Source of the DNA: an uncultured Blautia sp.
GTDB taxonomy: Bacteria > Bacillota > Clostridia > Lachnospirales > Lachnospiraceae
NCBI GenBank assembly: GCA_900765525.1
Contig: CAAFRY010000157.1
Span: 1 to 6,402 of the forward strand
Length of the DNA stretch: 6,402 nt
Reading direction: 5' to 3'
Part shown: positions 1-6,232 of the stretch, one piece after another
Numbering within the stretch: position 1 is the stretch's first letter
Layout of the letters: each line of letters begins with the position of its first letter
Position numbers and translations under genes: made by a program
Notes under the pieces: model-generated
The model's input: only the letters and a program-made list of their open reading frames with translations
Told to the model about the DNA's origin: nothing
Databases searched by the model: none

Positions 1-44
1 AGAATAAATAGCAGGAACATTTCATCAAAAAATGGCGAAAAGCT

Positions 45-84
45 GCTGCCGCATCTATGATTTTTTAATCATTGATGCGACAGC
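45..84. other. Strong stem-loop beyond the operon end
   Basis: Bases 45-61 pair with 68-84: 15 of 17 positions match (mismatches at 49/80 and 56/73), with a 6-base loop of mostly T. The GCTG..CGCATC / GATGCG..CAGC arms look like stable intergenic stem-loops common near gene ends in Clostridia. On neither strand is it followed by a clean run of U, so it may be a backup terminator, an mRNA-end stabiliser, or the terminator of a gene to the left of the window. No gene was found in bases 1-189. Confidence 0.55.
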
Positions 85-90
85 CCCATA

Positions 91-149
91 AAAAAAGAGA
101 CTCCACACCCAGTATTTTCAAATACCTTCTGATGTGTCAGTCTCTTTTT
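91..149 (-). terminator. Rho-independent terminator of the operon, probably bidirectional
   Basis: Bases 92-102 (AAAAAGAGACT) are perfectly complementary to 139-149. The stem continues, after a small asymmetric bulge, with 105-108 (ACAC) against 134-137 (GTGT). An inner hairpin is possible at 112-116/121-125. Read on the minus strand, the stem ends in a run of six U (complement of 91-96) about 40 bases after the stop codon of the last gene at 190. The plus strand also ends in a T run (145-149), so a convergent gene could use it too. Confidence 0.85.
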
Positions 150-189
150 ATATTTAAATCCATATGTCAGGAAAAGCTTCCCAGGCAGA

Positions 190-960
190 TTATTTTACCA
201 AATATCCGCCGTCTACAGGAATGATTGCTCCTCCCAGATAATCGCTTGCATGGGAAGCCAGGAAAATACAACAGCCTTTCATATCATCTCCGGTTCCCCA
301 GCGGTTGGCTGGTATTCTCTCTGTAATCTGCTGGTATCTGGGGTTGTCCTTGTCCAGAAGAGCCTCATTCATCTTGGTAGCCATATATCCGGGGGCAATG
401 GCATTTACATTGATTCCCCTTGCAATCCAGTCATTGCTCATTTCCTTTGTCATCTGTGTCACACCGCCTTTAGCTGCAGAGTAAGCGGGAACAGTCTGTC
501 CTCCAAACCAGGAAACCATGGAGGCTATATTGATGATTTTTCCGTAGCCCTTTTTCAGCATAATCTTAGCTGCCTCCTGGCAAAGAATGAATACGGAATT
601 TAAGTTTACATTCAGGACTTCATCCCATTCTTCAATGGGAAAAACTTCTGCGCTGTGGCGTCTCTGGATGCCGTGAGCATTCACCAGAATATCCAAATCA
701 CCGCCTAATTTTTCCACGCATTTCGCAAATCCGGAGTATACCTGTTCCCTTACGGAAAAGTCCGCCTTTACCCCATGGCAGTGAAAGCCTCTCTTGTTAA
801 ATTCCTCTGCTGTTTCATAAACCTTATCTGAAGTTCCTACAATAGCCACTTCACAGCCGCACTCCATAAGTCCCTCTGCCATACCGTATCCCAGACCTCT
901 GGTTCCTCCTGTTACAATAGCTTTTCTGCCGCTGATATGAAATAATTCATTTCCCTTCAT
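190..960 (-). CDS. Classical SDR oxidoreductase, KduD / gluconate 5-dehydrogenase type
   Basis: This is a 256-residue cytosolic NAD(P)-dependent short-chain dehydrogenase. It has the Rossmann motif TGGTRGLG (residues 17-24), Asn119 in the NVNL segment, Ser147 in INIASM, and the Tyr160-x3-Lys164 catalytic pair in AYSAAK. The stretch INVNAIAPGYMAT (183-195) and the RIPANRWG segment (215-222) are typical of the KduD (2-keto-3-deoxy-gluconate 5-dehydrogenase) and IdnO (gluconate 5-dehydrogenase) branch. The usual NNAG motif reads NAHG (94-97). The start is the ATG at 960, because GAGAGG (969-974) lies 8 bases upstream; an in-frame TTG at 981 would overlap the preceding gene and lacks that site. 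It is the last gene of the operon, 13 bases after the Zn-dehydrogenase. In this context it probably reduces 5-keto-D-gluconate to D-gluconate or D-fructuronate to D-mannonate (inference). KduD activity is the alternative. Confidence 0.9.
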   Translation of the reverse strand: MKGNELFHISGRKAIVTGGTRGLGYGMAEGLMECGCEVAIVGTSDKVYETAEEFNKRGFHCHGVKADFSVREQVYSGFAKCVEKLGGDLDILVNAHGIQRRHSAEVFPIEEWDEVLNVNLNSVFILCQEAAKIMLKKGYGKIINIASMVSWFGGQTVPAYSAAKGGVTQMTKEMSNDWIARGINVNAIAPGYMATKMNEALLDKDNPRYQQITERIPANRWGTGDDMKGCCIFLASHASDYLGGAIIPVDGGYLVK

Positions 961-973
961 GTGTTTTTCCTCT

Positions 974-2011
974 CTATTCAAAAAGAATCACCATCTTTTT
1001 CACCTCAGGCTCTGGATGGTCCATATAATGAAATACTTTTTCAATCTCACTGAATTTAATAAACGTTGTGGCAATCCCCCTGGTATCAAATGCCTTTTCT
1101 TCCATTCTTTTAATGGTAGGTTCAAACTGGAAGCAAGACATTCTGGAGCCGATAATATCCAGCTCTCTCTGGTTTATCATAGCCTGGGTGATTTGCTCAG
1201 GGGCCGTACAGAATCCCATGGGCACAACTCTTCCTGCATTACATACAATTCCCGGCTCCATAATCATAGTCAGGGAGCCTGGGAAGCAGGCTGAATCAAA
1301 TGCAATGGTGACTCCGTGTCCCTCTGTAATTTTCTGTATGGCTTCTGCCAGATTCTCTTTTTTCGTGTTTACCACATAATCTGCACCATAGCCTTTTGCT
1401 CTCTCCAGAGAGCTGTCGCTGATGTCTGCACAGATTACCGTTTTACAGCCTTTGGCTTTGCATGTCTGAAGAATAATAGAACCTATGGTTCCTGTACCTA
1501 ATATCAGCACAATATCCTCCGGAACCACTCTTCCTCTGGCTGTGCAGTGAGCGCCTATAGCGTAGGGTTCCACCAACGCTGCATCTTCCCAGGAAACACT
1601 GCTGTCAATTTTATATACCTCATGAGCCGGCGCCGTAAAATATTCTCTCCAGCCTCCATCAGCTCCGGAGCCTCTCACGGCCACATGCTCGCACACATTC
1701 TTTCTGCCTATCCTGCACTGATAACACTCCCCACAGGTATGAATCAAATCTACAATCACATGGTCCCCAACTTTTACATTATTTACATCCTTTCCCACCT
1801 TTGCCACAATGCCGGCATTTTCATGTCCGGGAATTCTGGGATATGTAGAACAGGGATTGGAGCCATGGTATATATGATGGTCACTGCCGCACACACCTGC
1901 GGACTTCATTTCAATCAGCACCTCATTGTCTCCCGGCACAGGTACCGGCACTTCTCTCACTTCTACTTTATGAGGCGCAATCACAACAACTTCCTTCATG
2001 GTTTCTTTCAT
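974..2011 (-). CDS. rspB: Zinc-dependent alcohol dehydrogenase, RspB-like (L-gulonate/L-idonate 5-dehydrogenase candidate)
   Basis: This is a medium-chain (MDR) dehydrogenase of about 345 residues. Catalytic zinc ligands are visible as Cys41 (CGSD), His63-Glu64 (GHE) and Glu148 (VEP). The structural zinc site has four cysteines at 93, 96, 99 and 107. The cofactor fold shows GTGTIG (172-177) and Asp196 at the end of the next strand, which favours NAD over NADP. The N-terminal half (CGSDHHIY, YPRIPGHE, CGECYQC, ADGGWREY) closely follows E. coli RspB as I recall it. Relatives include threonine, sorbitol, L-idonate and L-gulonate 5-dehydrogenases. AAGGA at 2021-2025 lies 9 bases from the ATG at 2011 but only 3 from the ATG at 2017 (two residues longer), so the 2011 start is slightly preferred. 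The gene follows dctM after 42 bases and precedes the SDR. Its likely role is oxidising an imported L-hexonate at C5 (inference from pairing with the RspA-type dehydratase). Confidence 0.88.
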   Translation of the reverse strand: MKETMKEVVVIAPHKVEVREVPVPVPGDNEVLIEMKSAGVCGSDHHIYHGSNPCSTYPRIPGHENAGIVAKVGKDVNNVKVGDHVIVDLIHTCGECYQCRIGRKNVCEHVAVRGSGADGGWREYFTAPAHEVYKIDSSVSWEDAALVEPYAIGAHCTARGRVVPEDIVLILGTGTIGSIILQTCKAKGCKTVICADISDSSLERAKGYGADYVVNTKKENLAEAIQKITEGHGVTIAFDSACFPGSLTMIMEPGIVCNAGRVVPMGFCTAPEQITQAMINQRELDIIGSRMSCFQFEPTIKRMEEKAFDTRGIATTFIKFSEIEKVFHYMDHPEPEVKKMVILFE

Positions 2012-2053
2012 TTTCATTCTTCCTTTCCGGATATAACATCCTATGCAGCTAAA

Positions 2054-3337
2054 CTATGAAACTAAATTAGGCAGAAACGTAGAGAGAACCGGAACATATG
2101 CAAAAAGGAACGCACATGCCACTTCCACCCCAATAAAGGGTACTAAATTTTTCGCTACCTTACTTACCGGCTGGTTGGAAAAACCGCAGGCTACAAACAT
2201 AGTGGTTCCAAAAGGCGGTGTGGCCTGACCTAAAGCCAGAAGGAATACAAATACCATTCCGAAATGTACCGGGTCTATGCCGAAAGCTACGGCGATAGGC
2301 GCCAGAATCGGGCCTAAAATCAGGTTTGTAGCTCCCACCTCTAAGAACATACCGCAGATTAACAACAAGATAATAATCAGCAGCAGGAACACATATTTAT
2401 TGCTTGCCACTGCCATAAAAGCATTGGTAACAGCCACCGGGATTTTATAATAAGTTATCAGGTAGCCGAACATCTGGGCTGTAACAACCAGAAACATAAG
2501 ATTAGCTGTACTTACGGCAGTTCCTTTGATAATCACCCAAATATCTTTTCCGGATATTTCTCTGTAAATCGCCATGCATACCAGAAAGCCATAGAATACA
2601 GCCACAACAGCAGATTCCGTAGGTGTGAAAATACCTGCGTAAATGCCGCCCAGAATAACGATGGGCATGATTAAAGCCCAGATAGCATCTTTGAAGGACA
2701 CTAAAAATCTCTTAAAGGAAAATCCTGCTTCTTTTGGAAAATTACATTTTTTTGCTTTATAGTAAGCATAAATGCAAAGCAAAATTCCGCAGAGAACACC
2801 GGGTATCACACCGGCCATCAGCAGCTTAGCCACAGATACACCGGTAATATTTCCGTAAATTACAAATACTGTGGAAGGAGGAATAACAATGCCCAGGGTA
2901 CCGCCGATAGCCTGTACTGCGGCAGAGTAGTCCTTTGGATAACCTCTCTTTACCATTTCCGGGTACATCAGTCCGCCGATAGCCGCCGTGGTAGCCACAG
3001 AGGAGCCTGATATTGCTGCAAAAAAGGTACAGGCCACGATAGAAACTAAAGAAATACCTCCTGAAATCCATCCTACAAAAGAGTCTGCAAAGGACACCAG
3101 CCGTTTGGACAGTCCGCCCTTTGACATAATGTCTCCGGCCAGAAAGAAGGCCGGCAGTGCCAACATGGAAAAGTTATCGCAGCCTGTAAAAATCTTCTGT
3201 GTAATCATAGCCAGAGACAAAGTAGGGTCTAAAAAAATAGCTGCAATACAGGCCCCTCCTAATGCCCAGGTAATAGGAAGGCCGATAAGCATAAGAACAA
3301 TTAAAACAACGATTAAAGCTATAGCTGACGCTGACAT
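2054..3337 (-). CDS. dctM: TRAP transporter large permease subunit DctM
   Basis: This is a 427-residue, highly hydrophobic inner-membrane protein of the normal DctM length, with about a dozen membrane segments. Family landmarks are AISGSSVATTAAIGG (108-122), GIVIPPS (149-155), FTPTESA (237-243) and GQATPPFG (370-377), the two halves of the internally repeated ion-transporter fold. It is the channel-forming subunit that moves substrate using a sodium gradient, taking it from DctP with DctQ as partner. The start codon shares one base with the dctQ stop (TAATG), and a GGGGGAG site sits just upstream inside dctQ, so translation is probably coupled. Substrate cannot be read from this subunit; the flanking enzymes point to a sugar acid. 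Confidence 0.95.
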   Translation of the reverse strand: MSASAIALIVVLIVLMLIGLPITWALGGACIAAIFLDPTLSLAMITQKIFTGCDNFSMLALPAFFLAGDIMSKGGLSKRLVSFADSFVGWISGGISLVSIVACTFFAAISGSSVATTAAIGGLMYPEMVKRGYPKDYSAAVQAIGGTLGIVIPPSTVFVIYGNITGVSVAKLLMAGVIPGVLCGILLCIYAYYKAKKCNFPKEAGFSFKRFLVSFKDAIWALIMPIVILGGIYAGIFTPTESAVVAVFYGFLVCMAIYREISGKDIWVIIKGTAVSTANLMFLVVTAQMFGYLITYYKIPVAVTNAFMAVASNKYVFLLLIIILLLICGMFLEVGATNLILGPILAPIAVAFGIDPVHFGMVFVFLLALGQATPPFGTTMFVACGFSNQPVSKVAKNLVPFIGVEVACAFLFAYVPVLSTFLPNLVS

Positions 3338-3843
3338 TACATGTCTCCCCCTTTCGTAATCACCTCTTCCGGTTTTTGCTTTACAATATCCGCCAGTTTA
3401 AAAATAACGGCTATGACAGCCAGTAAAAATCCGATACACAGTATTCCGTACATGATATTCATAGGCAGCCTGAGCGCAGGGCTCATCTGGTAACCTCCGA
3501 TTCTTATCATTCCGAAGGTACTGTAGAAAAAGATTAAAGAAATTACTAAGGCAATCATCTGTCTTCCAATCTCTAATCCCTTTTTTACCTTGTCATTTAA
3601 AAAGTTATCAATCAAATCAATGCGTACCATCAAGTCCTGGGAGATGCCGATATTTACCCCTAAAAGAATCATGCCTACAAATAGATACCGGGAAGCCTCC
3701 TCAGACCAGGGAATACTGTAGAAAACCACATATCTGGTAAAGGTCTGTACGAAGATAATAACCATAATGGCAATGAGCATAAGACCTATGATTCCATTTA
3801 CAATTTTCTGTAACTTTTCAAAAATTTGTTTTACTTTCTCCAT
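3337..3843 (-). CDS. dctQ: TRAP transporter small permease subunit DctQ
   Basis: This is a 168-residue integral membrane protein with four predicted helices at about 14-34, 51-68, 95-113 and 128-150. The hallmark W-x-E-E-x-x-x-R motif is present (Trp46, Glu48, Glu49, Arg52) at the start of helix 2. DctQ proteins scaffold the large subunit and help dock the binding protein. The ATG at 3843 is preceded by AGGAGG (3854-3859), which overlaps the dctP stop codon TAG (3858-3860). The gene ends in TAA, overlapping the dctM ATG by one base. The order P-Q-M, with Q and M as separate proteins rather than fused, is the common arrangement. Confidence 0.93.
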   Translation of the reverse strand: MEKVKQIFEKLQKIVNGIIGLMLIAIMVIIFVQTFTRYVVFYSIPWSEEASRYLFVGMILLGVNIGISQDLMVRIDLIDNFLNDKVKKGLEIGRQMIALVISLIFFYSTFGMIRIGGYQMSPALRLPMNIMYGILCIGFLLAVIAVIFKLADIVKQKPEEVITKGGDM

Positions 3844-3857
3844 GTGTACACCCCCTC

Positions 3858-4859
3858 CTATTTCTCAGCCTGAATCCTGTCTAAGGTTTCCTGGTAATCT
3901 GCCCCGTAAGTATCCCGCACCTCCTGGGTCAGTTCAATCAGTTCTTCCTTATCCGGATAAGTAATCTTCATTCCCTTGCTCTCTAAGGTTTCTATGGCCT
4001 GGGAATCCATCTGACGGCTCAGCTCTCTTTCTGCTATATTCTCTTCTTCCATACATTTCATGATGATTTCCTGGTCCTTTTCCGTCAGGGCCTCCCATGT
4101 TTTTGGGGCCATAACCAAAAATACAGTGGAGTATACATGCTCTGTAATAGCCATTTCTTTATTGACTTCTACCACATTATTTTTATCAATAACCGTAGAA
4201 GGATTTTCCTGTCCGTCAATGGCCCCCTGCTGCATGCCTGTATAGGCTTCGCTCCAGGCCATAGGAACCGGGTCTGCCCCCAGGGACTTCCATAACTTCT
4301 GATGGATTTCGTTCTCCATAACACGGATTCTCAGTCCCTGAATGTCTTCTGCTGTATTGACCTCTCTCTTAGAATTCGTCAGGTTCCGGAATCCGGATTC
4401 CCAGATGCCCAGCCCTTTTAATTCCACCTCTGAAAGGCGCTCTAAAAAATCCTGTCCGATTTCTCCTAAAAATACTTTGTCCGCATGTTCCGTACTTTCA
4501 ATCACATAGGGTAAATCAAAAGCCGCAATATCCGGGATAAAATTAGCCAAAACACTTTGGTTTACCACCGCAATATCCAGATTTCCCAACTCACAGGCCT
4601 CGATATTATCTCTCTCAGAGCCTAGCTGCCCGTTGTGGAATACAGATATGGTGATTCTTCCCTCTGACTCCTGGTTGACTTTTTCTGCAAAATCCTCCAT
4701 GGAAATTCCAATAGCTCCGTCTGCTGCAGAGGCCTGGGCCATACGCAGATGAACTGTGCCGTCTTCCTCATAGATATTCCCGGATTTGCCGCATCCCGAC
4801 AAAGCCAGGGCTGAAATCCCTATTGCAGCTGCCAGCACTGCTGCTAACTTTCTCTTCAT
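3858..4859 (-). CDS. dctP: TRAP transporter substrate-binding lipoprotein DctP
   Basis: This is a 333-residue extracytoplasmic binding protein. It starts with a lipoprotein signal peptide: MKRK, a hydrophobic stretch, then LSGC with the lipidated Cys at 23. It is therefore anchored to the outer face of the membrane, as expected in a Gram-positive host. DctP-family landmarks are LGNLDIAVVN (91-100), FRNLTNSKR (157-165), GLRIRV (175-180) with Arg179 at the position of the carboxylate-binding arginine, and MQQGAIDGQENP (209-220) with the conserved Asn219. The arginine means the ligand carries a carboxylate. The neighbouring dehydratase and dehydrogenases make a hexonate or hexuronate the best guess; D-mannonate, L-gulonate and related acids are known ligands of this family. 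AGGAGG at 4866-4871 lies 6 bases before the ATG. The gene begins 14 bases after the dehydratase stop. Confidence 0.95.
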   Translation of the reverse strand: MKRKLAAVLAAAIGISALALSGCGKSGNIYEEDGTVHLRMAQASAADGAIGISMEDFAEKVNQESEGRITISVFHNGQLGSERDNIEACELGNLDIAVVNQSVLANFIPDIAAFDLPYVIESTEHADKVFLGEIGQDFLERLSEVELKGLGIWESGFRNLTNSKREVNTAEDIQGLRIRVMENEIHQKLWKSLGADPVPMAWSEAYTGMQQGAIDGQENPSTVIDKNNVVEVNKEMAITEHVYSTVFLVMAPKTWEALTEKDQEIIMKCMEEENIAERELSRQMDSQAIETLESKGMKITYPDKEELIELTQEVRDTYGADYQETLDRIQAEK

Positions 4860-4873
4860 TTCTCTCCTCCTCT

Positions 4874-6121
4874 TTACGGTGTCTGCAAGGAACCGTCTCT
4901 AAGTCTGGTCTGGGTCCATGTTGTGACTGTATTTTCGCAGGGATATTTTGCCGCTTCCTTCTCGTCAATATCTACACCCAAACCTGGTTTATCGTTGGCA
5001 TATACATATCCCTCTTTAAATTCCGGAAGTCCGGGGAATACCTCCAGCAGGGCTCCTTTGGGTCCTTTTAAATCCTGGATAACAAAGTTTGGAGGCTCAA
5101 TTCCCGACCACTCCTGCACGCCAAAATTTGGGGCTGCCAAATCAATGTGTATATTGGCGGCATGGGCTACAGGCGACATATCCCCCGGTCCATGCCATGC
5201 AGTTCGAACACCGAATTGTTCTGCAAAAATCTGCAGTTTTCTGGCCGGTGTAATGCCTCCTATCTGACTGATATGTACACGGATAAAATCAATCAAACGT
5301 TCAGCAATCAGTGTCTTCCATTCCTGGGGATTATTAAACAGCTCTCCCTGGGCGATTGGCATACTGGTCTGCTCCCTGAGATTTTTCAGCCATCCAATCT
5401 GTTCCAAAGGCACCGGGTCCTCTAAGAAAAACAAGTCAAAAGGTTCCAGCTCCTTTGCCAGCTTTATGGCATCAATAGGTGCTATTCTCTCATGGACATC
5501 ATGAACCAGTTCCATGTCATACCCGATTCTGCTGCGGATTTCCTCAAACAGCTTAACTGTATCCCGAATGTACTTTCTGGAATCTAAGTACACTCCTTTA
5601 TGGGCTCCTATGGGTGCGGTCTTCGGGGTATTTCCATAGGTTTCGCCGCCATATCCGCCGCACTGGCACCGCAGATGTGTAATTCCCATTTCCTGATACC
5701 GCTGAATGTTCTCGCAAATTTCTTCAATGTCCTTTCCATCTACATGTCTGTATACGGGAACACCTTCTCTGACCTTTCCTCCAAACAACTGATAAACAGG
5801 CATATTAGCCAGCTTTCCTTTAATATCCCACAATGCCATGTCAATGCCGGATATAGCATTGTTTTCAATGGGGCCGTTTCTCCAATAGCCATTTTGGTGC
5901 ATGAGCTGCCACAGTTCTTCAATATTTTCTGCATCTCTCCCCACCAAAAGAGGCTTTAAATAATTTTCAATCAGGTGCTGCACAGTCAAATGACGATAGG
6001 CAAAGGTTGCGCATCCCAATCCATATAGTCCCGGCTGATTTGTCTCCACTTTCACAGTAACTAAATTGATTCCCTCCGGAGCGGTACAGATAACCCGAAT
6101 GTCCTGAATCTTAACTGCCAT
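4874..6121 (-). CDS. rspA: Enolase-superfamily sugar-acid dehydratase, RspA/ManD subgroup
   Basis: This 415-residue cytosolic enzyme would remove water from an aldonate (D-mannonate or D-gluconate class) to give KDG. An N-terminal capping domain (about 1-110, with GLYGLGCATF at 31-40 and ISGIDMALWDIKGK at 90-103) precedes a TIM barrel. Barrel residues match the ManD subgroup: Arg151 and Tyr162, metal ligands Asp208, Glu234 (FFLEDP) and Glu260 (GE), the DVH unit with His210, and His310 in WHGPGDMSP. The C-terminus (PNFGVQEW; DKPGLGVDIDE) is also typical. The loop after Tyr162 is shorter than in E. coli RspA as I recall it. The residue after His310-Gly311 is Pro312, the state recalled for low-efficiency ManD members. 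The start is the ATG at 6121; an in-frame GTG at 6136 would place the ribosome binding site inside the gene. It is the first gene of the operon. Exact substrate is open; the family assignment is secure. Confidence 0.93.
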   Translation of the reverse strand: MAVKIQDIRVICTAPEGINLVTVKVETNQPGLYGLGCATFAYRHLTVQHLIENYLKPLLVGRDAENIEELWQLMHQNGYWRNGPIENNAISGIDMALWDIKGKLANMPVYQLFGGKVREGVPVYRHVDGKDIEEICENIQRYQEMGITHLRCQCGGYGGETYGNTPKTAPIGAHKGVYLDSRKYIRDTVKLFEEIRSRIGYDMELVHDVHERIAPIDAIKLAKELEPFDLFFLEDPVPLEQIGWLKNLREQTSMPIAQGELFNNPQEWKTLIAERLIDFIRVHISQIGGITPARKLQIFAEQFGVRTAWHGPGDMSPVAHAANIHIDLAAPNFGVQEWSGIEPPNFVIQDLKGPKGALLEVFPGLPEFKEGYVYANDKPGLGVDIDEKEAAKYPCENTVTTWTQTRLRDGSLQTP

Positions 6122-6126
6122 AATTT

Positions 6127-6133
6127 CCTCCTT
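6127..6133 (-). promoter_or_regulatory. Ribosome binding site that fixes the dehydratase start
   Basis: AAGGAGG on the minus strand is followed by AAATT and then the ATG at 6121, a spacing of 5 bases. This near-perfect site decides for the ATG over the in-frame GTG at 6134-6136, which lies directly in front of it and has no such site of its own. Confidence 0.85.
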
Positions 6134-6180
6134 CACTTTTCATTCTTTAGATGATAAACAGACATATTTGCTAGCTTTAA

Positions 6181-6193
6181 CTTGTCTGACGAG
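6181..6193. promoter_or_regulatory. Operator-like pseudo-palindrome 1
   Basis: CTTGTCTGACGAG is a 13-base palindrome around T6187 with one mismatched pair (6183/6191). It lies just downstream of the -10 box, at about +5 to +17, where a bound repressor would block initiation or early elongation. The form T-x-G-T-C-n-G-A-C-x-A resembles operators of GntR regulators of the FadR (FCD) subfamily, which often control sugar-acid operons. The regulator family is an inference. Confidence 0.65.
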
Positions 6194-6203
6194 TGATAAG
6201 TTG

Positions 6204-6232
6204 ATTATATATCCACTTGTCAGACATGTCAA
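6204..6232 (-). promoter_or_regulatory. Sigma-A-type promoter of the operon
   Basis: On the minus strand TTGACA (6227-6232) is followed by exactly 17 bases and then TATAAT (6204-6209), so both boxes match consensus in every base. Upstream of the -35 box the strand is A-rich (6233-6255), like an UP element. Transcription would begin near 6197, giving a leader of about 75 bases before the ATG at 6121. Two operator-like palindromes overlap or flank it, so this intrinsically strong promoter is presumably held by a repressor. Confidence 0.85.
6216..6228. promoter_or_regulatory. Operator-like pseudo-palindrome 2, inside the promoter
   Basis: CTTGTCAGACATG is palindromic around A6222 with one mismatched pair (6217/6227). 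Nine of its first ten bases match site 1 as a direct repeat. It covers the -35-proximal part of the spacer and the first two bases of the -35 complement. Its centre is 35 bp from that of site 1. Adjacent GACATGTC (6223-6230) forms a further overlapping 8-base palindrome that reaches into the -35 box. Confidence 0.65.

Noticed and set aside
32..91. Plus-strand 19-codon frame starting at ATG 32
   Set aside because: It lies entirely on the 45-84 hairpin, its AGGA is about 16 bases from the ATG, and the product is short and unrecognisable.
961..981. Longer SDR start at TTG 981
   Set aside because: It would overlap the previous gene's stop region, has no ribosome binding site, and the ATG at 960 has GAGAGG at an 8-base spacing.
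2018..2053. Possible attenuator between dctM and the Zn-dehydrogenase
   Set aside because: Only a 4-base GGAT/ATCC stem is present, with no U-tract, so it is too weak to call.
1547..2059. Long plus-strand open frame opposite the Zn-dehydrogenase
   Set aside because: It is a shadow frame: no recognisable family, and the opposite strand encodes a complete dehydrogenase with all zinc ligands.
6122..6136. Longer dehydratase start at GTG 6136
   Set aside because: The AAGGAGG site would fall inside the gene, while it is ideally placed for the ATG at 6121.
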